Source of the DNA: Paenibacillus sp. S150 | GTDB lineage: Bacteria > Bacillota > Bacilli > Paenibacillales > Paenibacillaceae | Direction of reading: 5' to 3' | Assembly: GCF_019352175.1 (NCBI RefSeq) | Contig: NZ_JACBYI010000035.1 | Span: forward strand, 1-64,000 | Length of the DNA: 64,000 nucleotides | Shown here: in pieces, positions 59,710 to 64,000 of the stretch | How positions within the stretch are numbered: the stretch's first letter is position 1 | Layout: the number at the start of each line of letters is the position of its first letter | Position numbers and translations under genes: made by a program | The notes under the pieces: model-generated | What the model was told of the DNA's origin: nothing | What the model saw: the letters and a program-made list of their open reading frames with translations, nothing else | The model's database searches: none

Positions 59710-61050
59710 ATGAAGCTGGCAGTAATCGGTACCGGCTATGTCGGTCTTGTATCTGGCGTATGCTTTACATTGAATGGGAATCATGTGATTTGCGTGGATA
59801 AGGACGAGGAAAAGATCAAAAAGCTCAGCCGGATGGAATCTCCCATCTACGAGCCGGGAATCGAAGCGCTGATTGAAATGAATCTGCGTGAGGGCAGGCT
59901 GTCCTTCTCCTCCGATCTGAAAGAATCGGTGCGCCGCGCGGATATCGTCATTCTCGCTGTAGGGACGCCTTCTCTTCCTGGCGGTGAAGCAGACCTGAGA
60001 TATATTGAGGGGGCCGCAACGGAAATCGCCCAGGCGATGGAAGGCTATAAAATCATCATGACCAAGTCAACAGTTCCCGTTGGCACGAACGAGAAAATCC
60101 GCAAAATTATCGCATCCCACACGAATTATCCCTTCGATATCGTCTCTGCTCCCGAATTTCTGCGCGAGGGCTCGGCTATTCAGGATACGCTCCATCCTGA
60201 CCGGATTGTCATCGGACTGGATAACCCGGAGCTTGAACCTACAATGCGCCGGCTTCACCAGGGCTTCACGGAAAATGTATTTGTCACGGATATCCGCAGT
60301 GCGGAAATGATCAAATATGCATCCAATGCTTTTCTGGCAACCAAGATTTCCTTCATTAACGAGATCGCGAATATTTGTGAAAAAGTGGGAGCTGATGTAA
60401 CCGAGGTGGCGCAAGGCATGGGCATGGACCGGAGAATCGGCTCAACGTTCCTGCAGGCCGGCATCGGTTATGGAGGCTCCTGTTTCCCGAAAGACACCAA
60501 TGCGCTGATTCAGATTGCGGGCAACGTGGACTATGAGTTCAAGCTGCTGAAATCCGTAGTCGAGGTGAATAGGGGGCAGCGGTTCATGATTGTCTCCAAG
60601 CTGCATGAATCCCTCGGCAGCCTGCGCGGTGCAGTGATCGGCATTTGGGGCCTGGCCTTCAAGCCTAACACCGATGATGTCCGCGAAGCCCCGGCCCGCG
60701 AAATCGTCGAGGCGCTGGTGGCCGAAGGCGCTACGGTGAAGCTGTTTGATCCGATTGCTGCAGACAACTTCAGACAGCAATACGATCATCCGCAGCTCCG
60801 CTGGTGCGGCCTGCCGGAAGAAGCGGCGGAAGGCAGCGATGCGCTCTGCCTGCTGACCGACTGGAGCATGTTCAAGGAAATTGACCTGCATCAGCTCGCA
60901 AAAAGCATGCGCCGCCAGGTGCTGATCGACGGCCGCAACGTATACTCCAAAGAGCAGATCGAAGGCACCGGCCTTGAATACCACTCCGTCGGACGCCCGC
61001 AGATGGGGGGCCTGAGCGGCTACTCCCCCAGCGTAGCCGGCGCAATCTAA
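59710..61050 (+). CDS. ugd: UDP-glucose 6-dehydrogenase
   Basis: 446 residues. NAD-binding VIGTGYVGLVSGVCF at the start, TKSTVPVGT, APEFLREGSAI, and catalytic C258 in GYGGSCFPKDT; GLAFKPNTDDVREAPA begins the UDP-binding part. It oxidises UDP-glucose to UDP-glucuronate, implying that the polymer carries uronic acid. It starts 4 bp after the upstream stop, with AAGGAGG. A C-terminal Gly/Ser/Pro tail ends the protein. Confidence 0.95.
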   Translation: MKLAVIGTGYVGLVSGVCFTLNGNHVICVDKDEEKIKKLSRMESPIYEPGIEALIEMNLREGRLSFSSDLKESVRRADIVILAVGTPSLPGGEADLRYIEGAATEIAQAMEGYKIIMTKSTVPVGTNEKIRKIIASHTNYPFDIVSAPEFLREGSAIQDTLHPDRIVIGLDNPELEPTMRRLHQGFTENVFVTDIRSAEMIKYASNAFLATKISFINEIANICEKVGADVTEVAQGMGMDRRIGSTFLQAGIGYGGSCFPKDTNALIQIAGNVDYEFKLLKSVVEVNRGQRFMIVSKLHESLGSLRGAVIGIWGLAFKPNTDDVREAPAREIVEALVAEGATVKLFDPIAADNFRQQYDHPQLRWCGLPEEAAEGSDALCLLTDWSMFKEIDLHQLAKSMRRQVLIDGRNVYSKEQIEGTGLEYHSVGRPQMGGLSGYSPSVAGAI

Positions 61051-61510
61051 GGGCTAAGCGCTCAACGCTAAGTGCTCCTTGACGCTCTTGCTCTTGCCTG
61101 CCGCCAAACAAGCGGCAATGCCGGATCTTTAGCAGGGAGCTTCGCCTGGGGTGAAGCGCGCTAAAGATGCGATGCTTCCAGAGCGCTTTCCAGCAAGAGT
61201 TCTTATTCAGTAAGCTGTTAAGGGAAGGAGCGTAGAGGAATTTTGGAACTGTAGGAGCGGAAGCGTCCGCCTTTGTCTCCGGATTTTTACCGCGATCAGC
61301 GGTTCAATCAGGAAATCTGGAGACAACAGCGGCCGGAAGTCCAAACATTCCTTGGAGTGACTCCCGCAACAGCTCAATCTGTAAGAATTTTTTTGCGCGG
61401 ATCACAGCGCAACAAGAAGCATTCTATCTTTTGCGTCAGCCACCCAGCAAGAACGAACCAATAACAATCCGGTATTTTCGCAATAAACTCATATATGGGA
61501 GGGTTCACTT
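61051..61510. other. intergenic region with hairpin and palindromic repeat B
   Basis: No gene was recognised. It holds a hairpin ATCTTTAGC (61125-61133) with GCTAAAGAT (61160-61168) and an inner GCTTC/GAAGC, and the long imperfect palindrome 61237-61354 listed separately. The remainder up to the manC ribosome binding site shows nothing I can name. Confidence 0.55.
61237..61354 (+). repeat. dispersed repeat B, full palindromic copy
   Basis: A long imperfect inverted repeat. AGGAA-TTTTGGA on the left pairs with the region TCCAAACATTCCTT on the right; inside, TTTGTCTCCGGATTT (61272-61286) pairs with AAATCTGGAGACAA (61313-61326), and CCGC/GCGG closes the top near 61290-61302. The transcript could fold into a hairpin of about 115 nt. 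The left half recurs at 55215-55300. Confidence 0.65.
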
Positions 61511-62884
61511 ATGAAACTGGTACTTCTATCCGGCGGTTCTGGTAAACGGCTCTGGCCTTTGTCCAACGACTCACGTTCCAAACAATTTCTGAAGGTGCTG
61601 CAAAGCCCGGCAGGTGAACCGGAATCCATGGTGCAGCGTGTATGGCGACAGCTGCAGGAGACAGGGATGGCACAATCCTCGTACCTGGCTACCGGCCGCA
61701 GCCAAGTGGAGATGATTCAGAGCCAGCTCGGCGGCGATGTGCCGATCATTGTGGAGCCGGAGCGCCGTGATACCTTTCCGGCCATTGCACTGACCGCAGC
61801 CTATCTGTATTCGGTGGCGGGGGTGTCTCCAAGTGAGACCGTGGCCATTCTGCCGGTCGATCCGTATGTGGAGGCCTCCTTTTTTGAGACGGTAGTCCAG
61901 CTTGAGGCAACCATGCAGGAGAGCGGCGCCAATCTGGCGCTGATGGGCGTAGTCCCGGAGCATGCTTCCGAGAAATACGGCTACGTTATTCCTACGAGTG
62001 CCGAAGCCGGGGCAGGCGGCTATTTACAGGTCAGCCACTTCCAGGAGAAGCCGGACCGGGTACAGGCTGAGGAGCTGATCAGCCGGGGCGCACTGTGGAA
62101 CTGCGGAGTATTCGCTTTCCGCCTGGGCTATCTGCTGGATATTTTACAGCGCAAAGGTTTGCCTCTGAACTATGAGGAGCTGCAGAAACAGTATAAGCTG
62201 CTGGCTTCCATCAGCTTTGACTACGAAGTGGTGGAGAAAGAAGAGAATATCGTTGTTCAGCCGTACGCCGGCTTCTGGAAGGATCTTGGCACTTGGAATA
62301 CCCTCACCGAGGAAATGAGCAGCAATCATGTGGGCAAGGGCTTCGTGACTGCAGACTCCGAAGGGACCTGCCTGATCAACGAGCTGGACATTCCGATTAC
62401 GGTAATCGGTGCGAAGGATCTGATTATCGCAGCCAGCCCGGACGGCATACTGGTCACCCACAAAGCGGAAAGTCCGCGCATCAAGGAAGTGCTGAAGTCT
62501 TTTGAACAAAGACCGATGTACGAGGAGCGCCGCTGGGGCCATTATAAGGTAATTGATTATGTGAAATATGATGAGGGCAACGAGGTGCTGACCAAGCGGA
62601 TTTTTATAGCCGAGGGTAAAAATATCAGCTACCAGCTGCATCACAAACGCAGCGAAATCTGGACAATTGTCAGCGGCGAAGCAAGCATTGTCCTGAATGA
62701 GAAAATGCACAATGTGAAGGCCGGTGATGTGGTCCGCATACCGGAGGGCACCAAGCATGCGATCCTGGCTTTGACGGATGTGGAGTTCATTGAGGTGCAG
62801 ACCGGCTCGGAGCTGGTGGAAGAGGACAATATCCGCATTACGCTGGACTGGGAAGATATCGCTCTGCAGCAGTTTATTTCATAA
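61511..62884 (+). CDS. manC: mannose-1-phosphate guanylyltransferase (with PMI-like cupin domain)
   Basis: 457 residues. The nucleotidyltransferase domain begins VLLSGGSGKRLWPLSN with SKQFLKVL, then VEPERRDTFPAI, HFQEKPD and NCGVFAF. The C-terminal cupin (about 345-445) has RRWGHYKVID, ISYQLHHKRSEIWTIVSG and VRIPEGTKHAI, matching the mannose-6-phosphate isomerase type II half of bifunctional AlgA/ManC enzymes. It makes GDP-mannose for the mannosyltransferases of the locus. ATG lies 9 bp after GGGAGGG. Confidence 0.93.
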   Translation: MKLVLLSGGSGKRLWPLSNDSRSKQFLKVLQSPAGEPESMVQRVWRQLQETGMAQSSYLATGRSQVEMIQSQLGGDVPIIVEPERRDTFPAIALTAAYLYSVAGVSPSETVAILPVDPYVEASFFETVVQLEATMQESGANLALMGVVPEHASEKYGYVIPTSAEAGAGGYLQVSHFQEKPDRVQAEELISRGALWNCGVFAFRLGYLLDILQRKGLPLNYEELQKQYKLLASISFDYEVVEKEENIVVQPYAGFWKDLGTWNTLTEEMSSNHVGKGFVTADSEGTCLINELDIPITVIGAKDLIIAASPDGILVTHKAESPRIKEVLKSFEQRPMYEERRWGHYKVIDYVKYDEGNEVLTKRIFIAEGKNISYQLHHKRSEIWTIVSGEASIVLNEKMHNVKAGDVVRIPEGTKHAILALTDVEFIEVQTGSELVEEDNIRITLDWEDIALQQFIS

Positions 62885-63019
62885 AACCGGCGGTATTGCA
62901 GGCTGGGAGGAATTCGACCTTACCTCCCGGGCACATGTCGATTGCAGAATTTTATCTAGGGCTAAATAATCTATTTACCCAATTGTTACAAATCCAAAAC
63001 AGGTATTAAGAACCATTTA

Positions 63020-63048
63020 TTGAGAAAAATTCATTAATGCTCTAAACT
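63020..63048 (+). promoter_or_regulatory. predicted promoter of the riboswitch-GH26 transcript
   Basis: TTGAGA (63020-63025) and TAAACT (63043-63048) are 17 bp apart, giving a leader of about 135 nt. Confidence 0.55.
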
Positions 63049-63091
63049 AAAAATTTAATAGAGACGATACTTACGGTAAGAGGGATAAATC

Positions 63092-63184
63092 CTTCCAAAA
63101 CGAAAAAGGCAAACCTAATCGAAAGATAGGGACGCAAAGCTATAGGGCCTTCGAAAGAGTGGCAGCCTGGCTACCGAAAGGAAG
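63092..63184 (+). promoter_or_regulatory. c-di-GMP-I (GEMM) riboswitch
   Basis: The conserved core is present in order: GGCAAACC (63108-63115), a GAAA tetraloop hairpin (TAATCGAAAGATAGG, about 63115-63130), GGGACGCAAAGC (63129-63140), then the second stem-loop with GGCAGCCTGGCTACC. P1 is CTTCC (63092-63096) with GGAAG (63180-63184). The 3' P1 strand is itself the Shine-Dalgarno (AAAGGAAG) 7 bp before the TTG start. Ligand binding, which stabilises P1, should therefore block translation: a predicted off-switch. Confidence 0.9.
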
Positions 63185-63191
63185 ATAAATT

Positions 63192-64000
63192 TTGACAACT
63201 TACCGTAAGTCTCGTCTGCTGTGCATTATTTTGACCATTGCCCTGTTTCTGACTGCCGTGCCGCTTGGTTTGGGAACCGCGCCTTCGACTGCAGCTGCTT
63301 CAAGCTCTTCAGCGCCGGTTAATCCGGATGCTTCAGCCGCAGCTGTCAAACTGCTAAGCGACCTGTATGCCATTTCCGGAAAAGGCATCATTACAGGCCA
63401 GCATGACTACCTGGAGAGCCCGGATGAATTCAGCAACAAGCTAAAGGGAACGAGCGGACAGTATGCCGCCCTTCATGGCTATGAGCTTGGCGTAATCAGC
63501 GGCCAATCGGAAAGCACTGCAGCAGCGCAGCGCAAGAATGTAGTGAACAGCGCGATCAACTGGTATAAAAATGGCGGTATCGTCGCTATGACCTTCCATG
63601 AGCAATTGCCCGGCACTTCATATCAATGGGCCAATGTGCAGAAGACAATCAGCCAGGCGGAATTTAATAAGTATGTAACACCGGGTACGGCCCAATACAA
63701 CAGCCTGATCGCTGATTTGGACAAAGTGGCAGTTTCGCTCAAAAGCTTGCGGGACGCAGGAGTTCCTGTACTTTGGAGACCTTATCACGAAATGAATGGA
63801 AACTGGTTCTGGTGGGGACAGAAAAATAATTTTGCGGAACTTTGGAATATTATGTATGAACGTTTTGTGGGCGTTCATCAATTAAACAACCTGCTGTGGG
63901 TGTGGAACCCCAATGCTCCCAATGCCTGGTCTGATCCTTATGAGCTGACCTATCCGGGAGCGGACAAGGTAGACGTTCTCGCGGCAGATATATACAACAA
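63192..64000 (+). CDS. GH26 beta-mannanase, secreted (3' end beyond window)
   Basis: The first 269 codons, open at the window edge. The TTG at 63192 follows AAAGGAAG. A signal peptide (basic MTTYRKSR, then a hydrophobic core to about residue 33, Ala/Ser-rich cleavage region) precedes a GH26 barrel that begins AVKLLSDLYAISGKGIITGQHDYLE. The acid/base is E200 in RPYHEMNGNWFWWG, a GH26 hallmark. It should cleave beta-mannosidic bonds outside the cell. At the end of an exopolysaccharide locus that makes GDP-mannose, it likely trims, releases or recycles the polymer. Expression appears to be controlled by the c-di-GMP riboswitch directly upstream. Confidence 0.93.
   Translation, partial: MTTYRKSRLLCIILTIALFLTAVPLGLGTAPSTAAASSSSAPVNPDASAAAVKLLSDLYAISGKGIITGQHDYLESPDEFSNKLKGTSGQYAALHGYELGVISGQSESTAAAQRKNVVNSAINWYKNGGIVAMTFHEQLPGTSYQWANVQKTISQAEFNKYVTPGTAQYNSLIADLDKVAVSLKSLRDAGVPVLWRPYHEMNGNWFWWGQKNNFAELWNIMYERFVGVHQLNNLLWVWNPNAPNAWSDPYELTYPGADKVDVLAADIYN

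Larger units (their letters stand above)
62885..63191 (+). other. manC-GH26 intergenic region with promoter and riboswitch leader
   Basis: 307 bp without a gene. The first 130 bp show no clear terminator for manC. A promoter (63020-63048), a palindrome (63069-63080) and a c-di-GMP-I riboswitch (63092-63184) fill the rest. Confidence 0.7.

Overview
The window reads as a chromosomal segment of a Paenibacillus-type member of the Bacillota. Pointers are strong AGGAGG-type ribosome binding sites with frequent GTG and TTG starts, moderately GC-rich coding DNA, gene families common in that genus (stalk-domain protein, MhqO-type dioxygenase, Mn-dependent pyrophosphatase, leucine dehydrogenase, many CUT1 sugar transport parts) and a large exopolysaccharide locus. 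No phage, transposase, CRISPR array, rRNA or tRNA gene was recognised.

Layout. 0.5-4 kb: GntR/YtrA regulator with an ABC ATPase and a large permease. 4-10 kb: an RNA-repair island with an internally deleted nucleotidyltransferase, Hen1 methyltransferase, trifunctional Pnkp, KptA 2'-phosphotransferase, then a Mug-type glycosylase. 10-15 kb: TagO, a HAD nucleotidase, a stalk-domain protein, a ring-cleaving dioxygenase and an AAC(3)-type acetyltransferase. 15-22.7 kb: a minus-strand sugar uptake and oxidation operon facing an AraC regulator. 22.7-31.4 kb: pyrophosphatase, Rrf2 regulator, nitroreductase, pirin, leucine dehydrogenase, cyclophilin lipoprotein, an MFS transporter, and a CLC transporter preceded by a fluoride riboswitch. 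31.4-38 kb: two acidic small proteins, two tandem paralogous membrane histidine kinases, and, converging on them, a class I isoprenoid enzyme gene followed by an NHLP-type peptide precursor that ends in Trp. 37.8-42.3 kb: a Gfo/Idh-like protein, a GH20 hexosaminidase, an AraC regulator and a small Cys-rich protein. 42.5-44.9 kb: a NarL-type two-component pair. 46-64 kb: the exopolysaccharide locus.

The exopolysaccharide genes make a coherent Wzx/Wzy-type pathway. GalU, Ugd and ManC supply UDP-glucose, UDP-glucuronate and GDP-mannose. A phosphoglycosyltransferase starts the lipid-linked repeat, at least six glycosyltransferases extend it, Wzx flips it, two Wzy/WaaL-like proteins polymerise or ligate it, and a split Wzz/CpsD pair sets length. 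The locus ends with a GH26 mannanase whose leader is a c-di-GMP-I riboswitch placed so that ligand would hide the ribosome binding site. Polymer-degrading activity may therefore be switched by the biofilm second messenger.

The most interesting candidate system is the isoprenoid-enzyme plus NHLP-peptide pair at 36.4-37.7 kb. Its layout recalls ComQ/ComX prenylated-peptide signalling and it lies directly beside two duplicated sensor kinases. Other points worth a look are the dispersed structured intergenic repeats (161-317 and 45182-45337; 55215-55300 and 61237-61354), an array of hairpins at about 45.0-45.16 kb, and several palindromic operators.
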